Below the pieces are notes generated by a model. It was not told the origin of the DNA. It saw only the letters and a program-made list of their open reading frames with translations, and made no database searches. DNA of 64,000 nucleotides, from the NCBI RefSeq assembly GCF_900113675.1, contig NZ_FOQE01000006.1:40174-104173 (forward strand), written 5' to 3'. The position numbers were made by a program, and so were the translations under genes. The stretch's first letter is position 1. The number at the start of each line of letters is the position of its first letter. Shown one piece after another: positions 37,536 through 45,364 of the stretch. Source of the stretch: Pisciglobus halotolerans. GTDB lineage: Bacteria; Bacillota; Bacilli; Lactobacillales; Carnobacteriaceae.

Positions 37536-39561
37536 GAAACTGAATGGACGCTACAAAGTCAAAAAGCCTGTAGGAACAGGTGGAATGGCAAATGTTTATC
37601 TGGCTCATGACTTGATTCTTGATCGTGATGTAGCAGTGAAAGTCTTGCGTTATGATTTTAGAGATGATGAGGACACCATCAGACGCTTTAAAAGAGAAGC
37701 TCTAGCGGCCACAGAGCTTGTGCATCCGAACATTGTTGGTATTTACGATGTGGGAGAGGAAGACCATAATCAATACATTGTAATGGAATACGTAAAAGGC
37801 ATGGACTTGAAGCAATACATACAAAATCATTATCCCATTGCTTATCCAAAAGTCATTAATATTATGGAACAAATCCTTTCAGCAGTGGAATACGCTCATC
37901 AAAACCGTATTATTCACCGTGATTTGAAACCACAAAATATATTGATCGATGAAAATGACGTCATCAAAATCACAGATTTTGGGATTGCTGTTGCTGTTTC
38001 TCAGTCTTCCATCACACAAACAAATTCATTGTTAGGATCCGTCCATTACTTGTCTCCTGAACAAGCAAGAGGTGGAATGGCGACAAATCAATCTGATATC
38101 TATTCTTTAGGTATCATTTTGTATGAGCTGCTGATCGGAAAAGTTCCTTTTGAAGGTGAATCCGCTGTTTCTATTGCGCTCAAACATTTTCAAGAACCTA
38201 TTCCCTCTGTAAAGAAAATTGACTATTTGATCCCGCAACCGCTTGAGAATGTTGTGTTGAAAGCGACAGCAAAAGAAACGGCTGACCGCTATAAATCAGT
38301 TCGTGAAATGGCTGAAGATCTTGAAACTGCCCTATCTCCAGAAAGAAGTGCTGAAGCGCCTTTTATGCCTGTAAGCATGCAAGAAGATACAAAGGTGCTC
38401 ACACCTATTGATACGCAAACTCATCAATATGATGGGGATGCGGTACCGATCACTTCTGAAAAAGATCTTGAGCAGCCAACAGAAAAAAAGACTGCTCATC
38501 ATCAAGGACAGTCTTTAAAAAAGAAGCCTAAAAAGAAAAAACGCAAGCTTATGTGGTTTCTTTTGGCCATAGCTGCAATGTTGATCGTTTTTGTTTCTCT
38601 ACTCATTCTACTATCTCCCAAAGATGTAACGGTGCCAAACATAGAAGGATTAACAGAAGAAAAAGCAAAAGAAACGTTAACGCAAGCTAACTTAGCTGTA
38701 GAAGACGTAAGCCAAGAGCCGAATGAAAAGATCGCAGAAGAATTGGCGATTCGGACAGATCCTGCAGCTGGCGCTAGTGTAAAAGAAAAAACAACAGTCC
38801 TTTTATATGTCAGCTCTGGCAAAAAAACGGTTGCCTTTAAAGATTATGTAGGAGAATCTTATGAAGAAACACGTGCAGCATTAACAGACCTTGGTTTTAC
38901 TGTCGAGCAGCAGCAAGAAAGCAGCGAAACTGTTCCTGAAGGGGTGATCATCTCGCAAGATATTGAAGAAGACAATGAGGTGATCCCTAGCGAAACAACC
39001 GTAACATTGATCGTCAGCACAGGAAAAAGAGGAATCAAAATGCGTGACTTAGACGGCTACTCTCAAAAAGGCGTGGAAGACTATGCAAATGAAAACGGCC
39101 TGGAGTTGTCATTGACGCAAGAACATTCTGAAGATATTCCAAGCGGTTATGTGATCTCGCAATCCATTGAAGCAGGCAAAATCTTCTATAAAGGCGATTC
39201 TCTATCAGTTGTACTCTCTCTTGGTCCGAAAGAGGTGCCGGTTGAACGTTTTAATATTACTGTAAGTATTCCTTATCAAGAAACGAAAGAAACTGCTGAA
39301 GAAGGCGATTCTGATGAGGAAAAGAGCAGTGAAGAATCAAAAAGTAAAGAGAATCAGATAGAAATTTATCTTGAAGATGAACAAAATTCAATCGATAATA
39401 TTTATCAACAATTTTCTATTGACGAAGATACTGACACCGTTCTTTCTTTCACTCTTAAAGAAGGTGAAACCGGACGTTATCGTATTGTAAGAGACGGAGA
39501 AGTTATTGAAGAAAAAGCTAATATACAGCCGGAATCTGACGAAACGAATGATGAAGGCTAA
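37522..39561 (+). CDS. pknB: PASTA-domain Ser/Thr protein kinase
   Basis: PknB/StkP (679 aa) is a membrane kinase that senses peptidoglycan or lipid II and regulates cell-wall growth and division. The kinase domain has GTGGMANVYLA (19-29), the ATP lysine K40, catalytic HRD (132-134) and DFG (152-154). A single membrane helix follows a Lys-rich stretch near residue 345. Outside are three PASTA repeats from about residue 367, then an acidic Ser/Glu linker and a C-terminal domain. AAAGGAGGG precedes the ATG at 37522. Confidence 0.96.
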   Translation: MEAGKKLNGRYKVKKPVGTGGMANVYLAHDLILDRDVAVKVLRYDFRDDEDTIRRFKREALAATELVHPNIVGIYDVGEEDHNQYIVMEYVKGMDLKQYIQNHYPIAYPKVINIMEQILSAVEYAHQNRIIHRDLKPQNILIDENDVIKITDFGIAVAVSQSSITQTNSLLGSVHYLSPEQARGGMATNQSDIYSLGIILYELLIGKVPFEGESAVSIALKHFQEPIPSVKKIDYLIPQPLENVVLKATAKETADRYKSVREMAEDLETALSPERSAEAPFMPVSMQEDTKVLTPIDTQTHQYDGDAVPITSEKDLEQPTEKKTAHHQGQSLKKKPKKKKRKLMWFLLAIAAMLIVFVSLLILLSPKDVTVPNIEGLTEEKAKETLTQANLAVEDVSQEPNEKIAEELAIRTDPAAGASVKEKTTVLLYVSSGKKTVAFKDYVGESYEETRAALTDLGFTVEQQQESSETVPEGVIISQDIEEDNEVIPSETTVTLIVSTGKRGIKMRDLDGYSQKGVEDYANENGLELSLTQEHSEDIPSGYVISQSIEAGKIFYKGDSLSVVLSLGPKEVPVERFNITVSIPYQETKETAEEGDSDEEKSSEESKSKENQIEIYLEDEQNSIDNIYQQFSIDEDTDTVLSFTLKEGETGRYRIVRDGEVIEEKANIQPESDETNDEG

Positions 39562-39587
39562 GGAAAATACATTTTTAAACCGAATAA

Positions 39588-39626
39588 ATAAAAGGGATCT
39601 GTTTTAAAACAGCTCCTTTTTATTTT
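39588..39626 (+). terminator. stp-pknB terminator
   Basis: AAAAGG plus CTGTTTT pairs with AAAACAG plus CCTTTT (39590-39620), followed by a T-rich tail. That tail (39619-39626, TTTATTTT) is the target site duplicated by MITE copy 3. Confidence 0.82.
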
Positions 39627-39908
39627 GGTTCTACAATAGTTAACGTTGGTCTGTAAAAAATCAATTTTTTTAATACTAAGCTCGTTAGAATCCTATTTCT
39701 AGAAATTTCAGGAGGCGTATAGGGCTACTGATAGCCATGAAAAAAGATGCAATGTGAATCACTTAGTGTTAAGCTTTAGCCGTTACACTAAGTTTGAAGC
39801 TTGCAAGCATTGAGACGCGATTTTCGGTTCAATGTGTTCTCATGGCTTTCCATCAGTAGCCCATCGACCGTAGGAAATTTCTTTACCAACGTTAAAAGAG
39901 GAAGAACC
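39627..39908 (+). mobile_element. MITE-like element, copy 3
   Basis: A 282-bp copy flanked by a perfect 8-bp duplication, TTTATTTT (39619-39626 and 39909-39916). The target was the T-tail of the pknB terminator, so insertion split the region between terminator and the rsgA promoter. Confidence 0.93.
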
Positions 39909-39940
39909 TTTATTTTCATCTGTTTACAAATGTTTTCTGG

Positions 39941-39969
39941 TTGCATTCTAAAGAGGCTTTGAGTAAAGT
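39941..39969 (+). promoter_or_regulatory. rsgA promoter
   Basis: TTGCAT (39941-39946), a 17-nt spacer and TAAAGT (39964-39969) lie 34 bp before rsgA, giving it and rpe-thiN a promoter separate from pknB. Confidence 0.7.
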
Positions 39970-40002
39970 TAAAAGGAGAAGAAACCCAAAGGAGGAAACG
40001 AG

Positions 40003-40902
40003 TTGTCTAAAGGACAAATCAGAAAAGCACTTAGCGGCTTTTACTACGTTTATGATCAAGGAAAAACGTTTCAAACGAGAGGCAGGGGGAACTTTAGAAA
40101 ACGTCAATTGACTCCTTTAGTCGGAGATTTCGTTCAATTCGAAAGTTTGAACCAAGAAGAAGGAATGATCACAGAACTACTGCCGCGAAAAAATGAATTG
40201 ATTCGTCCTCCCGTAGCTAATGTAGATCTTGGCGTTGTGATCATGTCGGCGGCTGAACCTGCTTTTTCAACACAGCTGTTGGACCGTTTTTTAGCAGTGC
40301 TAGAAAGTAAAAACATACAAGCAATCATCTATGTGACAAAAACAGATCTCATCAATGAGGAAGAAAATAAAAAAATACAGAAGATACAACAAGATTACAC
40401 AAACATCGGTTACACTTTCATTTTACCAGAACCTCATGATGATCAAGAGGCGATTGAAAAACTAACGGAGTGGTTTTCTGAAAAACTAACTGTTTTTATG
40501 GGGCAATCAGGAGCAGGAAAATCTACGTTGTTAAATGCCATTTCACCTCATTTGGTTTTGAAAACAGGTGAAATTTCTCAATCATTAGGAAGAGGAAAAC
40601 ATACCACTCGTCATGTCGAATTACTTCCCTTGTTTGATGGATTGGTGGCTGATACACCTGGCTTTAGTGCCATTGAATTCATGGATATTGCAGCTGATGA
40701 ATTAAGAGAATGTTTTCCAGAGTTCTTAGCTATTCAAGATCAATGCAAATTTAGAGGCTGTTTACATCGAAAAGAACCGGGGTGTCAAGTAAAAGAAAAT
40801 GTAAAGAATGAGTTGATAGCAGACTATCGTTATCAACATTATTTACAGTTTCTAGACGAGATCGAACGGCAAAAACCAGACTATACAAAAAAGAAGAAAT
40901 GA
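40003..40902 (+). CDS. rsgA: Ribosome small-subunit GTPase RsgA
   Basis: RsgA (299 aa) is a late 30S maturation GTPase. It is circularly permuted: G4 TKTD (112-115) precedes the P-loop GQSGAGKS (167-174) and DTPGFS. An OB-fold occupies the N-terminus, and the C-terminal zinc site is in CKFRGCLHRKEPGC. The start is TTG at 40003 with AAAGGAGG at ideal spacing. It follows stp-pknB as in many Firmicutes. Confidence 0.95.
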   Translation: MSKGQIRKALSGFYYVYDQGKTFQTRGRGNFRKRQLTPLVGDFVQFESLNQEEGMITELLPRKNELIRPPVANVDLGVVIMSAAEPAFSTQLLDRFLAVLESKNIQAIIYVTKTDLINEEENKKIQKIQQDYTNIGYTFILPEPHDDQEAIEKLTEWFSEKLTVFMGQSGAGKSTLLNAISPHLVLKTGEISQSLGRGKHTTRHVELLPLFDGLVADTPGFSAIEFMDIAADELRECFPEFLAIQDQCKFRGCLHRKEPGCQVKENVKNELIADYRYQHYLQFLDEIERQKPDYTKKKK

Positions 40903-40912
40903 GGAAGAGAAC

Positions 40913-41569
40913 ATGAAAATCGCACCATCTATTTTAAGTGCAGACTTTGCACATCTTGCGCGGGACATTCAAACAGTGGAAAAAGGAGGGGCAGATTACA
41001 TACATGTCGATGTAATGGATGGACACTTTGTTCCCAACATCACTTTTGGACCAAATGTGGTTTCTGCGATCCGGCCGATCACAAAGTTGCCGCTTGATTG
41101 CCATTTGATGATCGAAAATCCTGAACGCTATATTGCTGATTTTGCTAAAGCAGGTGCAGATATTTTATCTGTTCAAGTCGAAAGCACCCCTCACATTCAT
41201 CGAGCCATCCAAATGATCAAACAGCAAGGTGTGAAAGCTGGGATCGTATTAAATCCAGGCACATCAGTAGAGACCGTTCGTCCCGTGTTGGCTGATGTTG
41301 ATCTTGTACTCGTGATGACCGTTAATCCTGGTTTTGGCGGGCAAGGCTTCATTCCCACAATGGTTGAGAAGATCAAAACATTAGCTTCTATAAAGAAAGA
41401 AATGAATTTGTCTTTCGAGATAGAAGTTGATGGCGGAATCGTTCCTGAAACGGCTAAAGAATGCTGGGAAGCTGGGGCAACTGTTTTCGTAGCTGGCTCT
41501 TATGTTTATCGTGCGGATGAACCTGCAAAACAAATGGAAGCATTGAGAGAAGCTGTCGCTTATGACTAA
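40913..41569 (+). CDS. rpe: Ribulose-phosphate 3-epimerase
   Basis: Rpe (218 aa) interconverts ribulose 5-phosphate and xylulose 5-phosphate in the pentose phosphate pathway. TIM-barrel signatures are SILSADFAHLARDI, HVDVMDGHFVPNITFGP, LVMTVNPGFGGQGF and EVDGGIVPET. It overlaps thiN by eight bases. Confidence 0.97.
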   Translation: MKIAPSILSADFAHLARDIQTVEKGGADYIHVDVMDGHFVPNITFGPNVVSAIRPITKLPLDCHLMIENPERYIADFAKAGADILSVQVESTPHIHRAIQMIKQQGVKAGIVLNPGTSVETVRPVLADVDLVLVMTVNPGFGGQGFIPTMVEKIKTLASIKKEMNLSFEIEVDGGIVPETAKECWEAGATVFVAGSYVYRADEPAKQMEALREAVAYD

Positions 41570-42227
41570 AATCGGGATTATGCTTGGAGGTCCTGGCGCA
41601 TCTATTCCATTCTTAAATGAAGAGATCAAGAAAACGGCTCAATGGATCGGTGTAGACTATGGTACGATCCGTTTGCTCGAAGCTGGAATGATACCAATGA
41701 CTGCGATCGGAGATTTTGATTCTGTAAATAATGAAGAATGGGAAATGATCAATCGTAAAGTCAAAGATGTTAAGACATTTCCTTCTGAGAAAGATGACAC
41801 GGATACAGAATTAGCGATTCAATTGGCATTGACGACTTACCAAGCGAGCGAAATTATTCTTTACGGTGCCACGGCTGGAAGAATGGATCATTTGTTGAGC
41901 AACTTATTTTTAGTGTTACAGCCGCGATTTAAGCAGCATGCTCAAAAGATCCATTTGATCGATCTGCAAAATACGATTTCCTTTTATTTGCCAGGTTCTT
42001 ATCAAATCGAAAAAGAAGCAGACAAAAAGTATCTAGCTTTTGTCTGCATGACGCCTGTCAAGGCACTATCACTCGTTCGAACAAAATATCCATTGAAGAA
42101 AAAGGATTTCGATTATCCTATTTCTTTAGCCAGCAATGAATTCCTTGAAGGAACAGCTGAATTTTCTTTTACTGAAGGAATTGTAGCAGTGATTCAAAGT
42201 AAAGACAACAGTGAAAAAGGATCATAA
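41562..42227 (+). CDS. thiN: Thiamine pyrophosphokinase
   Basis: ThiN (221 aa) converts thiamine to thiamine pyrophosphate, the ligand of the riboswitch at 13271. The motifs VDYGTIRLLEAGMIP, IGDFDSV, SEKDDTDTELAI and YGATAGRMDHLLSNL are the family catalytic signatures. With ThiT it gives an import-and-activate route for thiamine. It overlaps rpe and has no riboswitch of its own. Confidence 0.94.
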   Translation: MTKIGIMLGGPGASIPFLNEEIKKTAQWIGVDYGTIRLLEAGMIPMTAIGDFDSVNNEEWEMINRKVKDVKTFPSEKDDTDTELAIQLALTTYQASEIILYGATAGRMDHLLSNLFLVLQPRFKQHAQKIHLIDLQNTISFYLPGSYQIEKEADKKYLAFVCMTPVKALSLVRTKYPLKKKDFDYPISLASNEFLEGTAEFSFTEGIVAVIQSKDNSEKGS

Positions 42228-42246
42228 ATTATTGAGCGCAACAAAA

Positions 42247-42272
42247 AAAGGCGGGAGCAATCTCCTGCCTTT
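42247..42272. terminator. Bidirectional terminator thiN / rpmB
   Basis: AAAGGCGGGAG (42247-42257) pairs with CTCCTGCCTTT (42262-42272) around a CAAT loop. On the minus strand seven T residues follow, so it should serve rpmB best; on the plus strand GATCTTTTT follows. Confidence 0.88.
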
Positions 42273-42295
42273 GATCTTTTTAGACCGCATTCCTA

Positions 42296-42484
42296 TTAAA
42301 CGCGTTCAACTTTTCCTGATTTAAGAGCGCGAGCTGAAACCCAAACTCTTTTAGGTTTTCCGTCAACTAAGATGCGAACTTTTTGCAAGTTAGCACCAAA
42401 AGAACGTTTTGTTTTATTTAATGCATGAGAGCGGTTGTTTCCGCTTTTTGCTTTTCTTCCTGTAACATAACATTGTTTAGCCAT
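42296..42484 (-). CDS. rpmB: 50S ribosomal protein L28
   Basis: L28 (62 aa) is a late 50S component. [27 protein letters not shown] is diagnostic. Only one cysteine is present, so it lacks the paired CxxC zinc ligands of the C+ form. The ATG at 42484 follows AAAGGAGG. It faces away from the Asp23-family gene, the usual Firmicutes arrangement. Confidence 0.96.
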   Translation of the reverse strand: MAKQCYVTGRKAKSGNNRSHALNKTKRSFGANLQKVRILVDGKPKRVWVSARALKSGKVERV

Positions 42485-42542
42485 TTTCTTTCCTCCTTTG
42501 CCATACCTGAAGCAAAGCTTCAATCAGTCTTATACTTAAAAT

Positions 42543-42571
42543 AATTTAGCATATCTTTTCTTGTTTTGCAA
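42543..42571 (-). promoter_or_regulatory. rpmB promoter
   Basis: Minus strand TTGCAA (42566-42571), a 17-nt spacer and TAAATT (42543-42548). Confidence 0.78.
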
Positions 42572-42581
42572 GGATTTTCTT

Positions 42582-42656
42582 TCAAGTAAATTTACTTGAC
42601 ATGTTTAAAATAGCAGAGCGGTATAAACTTTTTAGTCTCGAGAGAGCTATTTTTTT
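42582..42656. promoter_or_regulatory. 18-bp palindrome and hairpin in the rpmB / Asp23-family intergenic region
   Basis: TCAAGTAAATTTACTTGA (42582-42599) is a perfect palindrome whose right end overlaps TTGACA (42596-42601). Next to it AAAATAGC (42607-42614) can pair with GCTATTTT (42646-42653), followed by more T residues, with TCTCGAGA in the loop. The palindrome looks like an operator; the hairpin resembles a weak terminator. Confidence 0.5.
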
Positions 42657-42719
42657 AAATTGATGAAGGGATAGAAAAAGGCTTAAAGCCGGATATACCT
42701 TTTCTTCTCTGTTGGCCTG

Positions 42720-42728
42720 TGCTACAAT
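42720..42728 (+). promoter_or_regulatory. Asp23-family/fakA promoter (extended -10)
   Basis: TGCTACAAT (42720-42728) is a TGN-extended -10 with no strong -35. The start codon is about 47 bp downstream. Confidence 0.55.
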
Positions 42729-42774
42729 ATAATGAGTAATTTATGGCTTTTTAGTCAAGAGGAGGATTTTTAAC

Positions 42775-43137
42775 ATGGCTGTTAAAATCAATACGCAGTT
42801 TGGCACCATCGATATTTCAAATGATGTTATTGCAACAGTTGTTGGAGGAGCCGCAACTGAAATTTTTGGAATTGTTGGAATGGCAAGTAAAAACCAAATT
42901 CGCGATAACTTAAATGAAATCTTAAAAAAAGAAAATTATTCAAAAGGCGTTCTTGTCCGTCAAGAAGAGAACGGTGTAGCTGTAGACGTTTATATTATCG
43001 TTAGCTATGGCACAAAGATCTCAGAAGTATGTCGCAATGTACAAGAAAAAGTTAGATACAATTTAGAATCGATGTTAGGCGTGTCCGCCAATACAGTTAA
43101 TGTATATGTTCAGGGCGTACGAGTAATACAAGATTAA
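42775..43137 (+). CDS. Asp23/Gls24-family envelope stress protein (YloU-like)
   Basis: This 120-aa protein matches DUF322/Asp23: IDISNDVIATVVGGAATEIFGIVGMAS at the start, then GVLVRQEENGVAVDVYIIVSYG and NVYVQGVRVI at the end. Relatives are cytosolic or membrane-linked proteins tied to envelope stress; no enzyme activity is known. AGGAGGA precedes the ATG. It is paired with fakA 57 bp downstream, the conserved yloU-yloV order. Confidence 0.9.
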   Translation: MAVKINTQFGTIDISNDVIATVVGGAATEIFGIVGMASKNQIRDNLNEILKKENYSKGVLVRQEENGVAVDVYIIVSYGTKISEVCRNVQEKVRYNLESMLGVSANTVNVYVQGVRVIQD

Positions 43138-43194
43138 GAAATGGTTGAATGTCACACGATAGAGGTTAGATGTGACACAAGGAGGAAATGAGTA

Positions 43195-44868
43195 GTGAAA
43201 GTAGAAGTAGTTGAAGCGAAGCAGTTTCGTTCGATGGTGGCTGCTGGCGCAGAACGTCTTGAAAAAAATGCAGAATATGTCAATTCACTGAACGTGTTTC
43301 CAGTTCCGGACGGAGATACTGGAACGAATATGAACCTATCGATGACAAGCGGAGCAAAAGCTGTTAGAGATAACACGAGTGATCATGTAGGAGAGTTAGC
43401 TGCTGCATTATCTAAAGGATTATTGATGGGGGCTAGAGGAAACTCTGGTGTTATCCTTTCTCAATTGTTCAGAGGTTTCGGTAAAGGAATCTTAAACAAA
43501 GAAACGTTGACTGCTAAAGAATTAGCTGGCGCTTTTACAAGCGGTGTAGAAACAGCTTACAAAGCGGTCATGAAGCCTGTAGAAGGAACGATTTTGACAG
43601 TTGCTAGAGAAGCAGCTAAAGCAGGGGAGAAAAAAGCTGAACAAACAACAGATACAGTTGAAGTGATGAAAACGGTATTGAACGTTGCCAAAAAAGCTCT
43701 AGCTAAAACTCCTGATCTATTACCTGTTTTAAAGGAAGTAGGCGTTGTAGATAGCGGTGGACAAGGTCTTGTTTATGTTTATGAAGGATTCTTGGAAGCT
43801 TTATCTGGCAAAGTTGTTGAACAAGAAGCTCATCAACCGACTCCTGCTGAAATGACAGAAATGGTCAATGCAGAGCATCATAGAAGTGTGCAGAGCCACA
43901 TGGCAACGGAAGATATTAAATACGGTTACTGTACAGAAATCATGGTCCGTATCGGTGAAGGAGAAACAGTTGATAGTGAATTTGATTATGACACATTCCG
44001 TAATCATTTAAATCAAATCGGTGATTCTTTACTCGTTGTAAATGATGATGAGATCATTAAAGTCCATGTACATACTGAACATCCGGGTGAAGTGATGAAC
44101 TATGGACAAAAGTTTGGTTCATTGATCAAAATAAAAGTCGATAATATGCGTGAACAGCATGAAGCGATTAAAGACCACGATGAACACGAAAAAACGATGC
44201 CTGCTAAAAAAGAACCATTTGGTATTGTCGCTATTGCAGCGGGGGAAGGCGTTCAGTCACTGTTCAAAAGCTTAGGGGTCAGTGTACTGATCAATGGTGG
44301 CCAAACAATGAATCCAAGTACAGAAGATATTTTAAATGCGATCAATGAAGCACATGCTGAAAAAGTGATTATTTTGCCAAATAATAAAAATATCTTTATG
44401 GCAGCTGAACAAGCAGCGGAAGCAAGTGATATCCCTGTAGCTGTAGTTCCAAGCAGAACCATTTCTCAAGGGATGACAGCTATGCTAGCTTTTAATGAAA
44501 CCAACGACTTAGAAACGAACAAAGCCGAAATGACAAAAGAGCTAGGTAATGTCATTAGTGGACAGATCACCAATGCGATCCGCGATACTGAAATCGATCA
44601 TGTGAAAATCAAAAAAGATGATTACATGGGAATCATTGACGGCAAGATCAAGTTAGCGAAAGCAGATCTTAAAGATGCCGTATTGGAAACATTAGAACAA
44701 ATGATTTCAGAAGATAGCGAAATCGTTACAATTTTACTTGGTGAAGGTTCTTCTCAATCAGAAGCTGAAGAAATTGCCAAAGAGATCGAAGACCGCTATG
44801 AAGAAGTAGAAGTGGATATCCATGAAGGAAAACAACCGGTCTATCCTTATTTACTATCTGTCGAATAG
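43195..44868 (+). CDS. fakA: Fatty-acid kinase FakA (DAK1-like, YloV)
   Basis: FakA (557 aa) phosphorylates fatty acids held by FakB proteins; acyl phosphate then feeds PlsX/PlsY phospholipid synthesis. The DhaL-like ATP domain shows NVFPVPDGDTGTNMNLSM and GARGNSGVILSQLFRGF with the Mg-binding aspartates. A middle and a C-terminal domain (FGIVAIAAGEGVQSLFKSLG, then VPSRTISQGMTAML) follow. Start is GTG at 43195 with AGGAGG. plsX lies 2.6 kb downstream, in keeping with the pathway. Confidence 0.93.
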   Translation: MKVEVVEAKQFRSMVAAGAERLEKNAEYVNSLNVFPVPDGDTGTNMNLSMTSGAKAVRDNTSDHVGELAAALSKGLLMGARGNSGVILSQLFRGFGKGILNKETLTAKELAGAFTSGVETAYKAVMKPVEGTILTVAREAAKAGEKKAEQTTDTVEVMKTVLNVAKKALAKTPDLLPVLKEVGVVDSGGQGLVYVYEGFLEALSGKVVEQEAHQPTPAEMTEMVNAEHHRSVQSHMATEDIKYGYCTEIMVRIGEGETVDSEFDYDTFRNHLNQIGDSLLVVNDDEIIKVHVHTEHPGEVMNYGQKFGSLIKIKVDNMREQHEAIKDHDEHEKTMPAKKEPFGIVAIAAGEGVQSLFKSLGVSVLINGGQTMNPSTEDILNAINEAHAEKVIILPNNKNIFMAAEQAAEASDIPVAVVPSRTISQGMTAMLAFNETNDLETNKAEMTKELGNVISGQITNAIRDTEIDHVKIKKDDYMGIIDGKIKLAKADLKDAVLETLEQMISEDSEIVTILLGEGSSQSEAEEIAKEIEDRYEEVEVDIHEGKQPVYPYLLSVE

Positions 44869-44923
44869 ACAATAGAGCAAGGATCAGCGAAAATATTACC
44901 ATGCAACAAATAGCGAAAAAGCG

Positions 44924-45204
44924 GGTTCTACAATATTTAACGTTGGTCTGTAAAATATCATTTTTTTAATGCTAAACTCGTTAGAATCCTATTTCTAGAA
45001 ATTTCAGGAGGCGCATAGGGCTACTGATAGCCATGAAAAAAGATGCAATGTGAATCATTTAGTGTTAGGCTTTAGCCGTTACACTAAGTTTGAAGCTTGC
45101 AAGCATTGAGACGCGATTTACGGCTCAATGTGTTCTCATGGCTTTCCATCAGTAGCCCATCGACTGTAGGAAATTTCTTTACTAACGTTAAAAGAGGAAG
45201 AACC
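44924..45204 (+). mobile_element. MITE-like element, copy 4
   Basis: A 281-bp copy with duplication AAAAAGCG (44916-44923 and 45206-45213, one extra A between element and right copy). It lies between fakA and its terminator at 45213; the duplicated bases overlap the foot of that terminator. Confidence 0.9.
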
Positions 45205-45212
45205 AAAAAAGC

Positions 45213-45250
45213 GAAGAGGCTGAGACAGTGGTCTCATCTTCTTCTTTTTT
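45213..45250 (+). terminator. fakA terminator
   Basis: GAAGAGGCTGAGAC (45213-45226) pairs with GTCTCATCTTCTTC (45231-45244), with two imperfect positions, and six T residues follow. Confidence 0.85.
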
Positions 45251-45364
45251 CATTCTGTCAAAAAAACGTTCAATGGTTTTTGATGAATAAGAGGCAAAGA
45301 AAAGTTCCGTTATCAATAAGCTGTTGAAAGTTGAGCTTAATATAGAAAAAGAAAGGAGAGAAGA

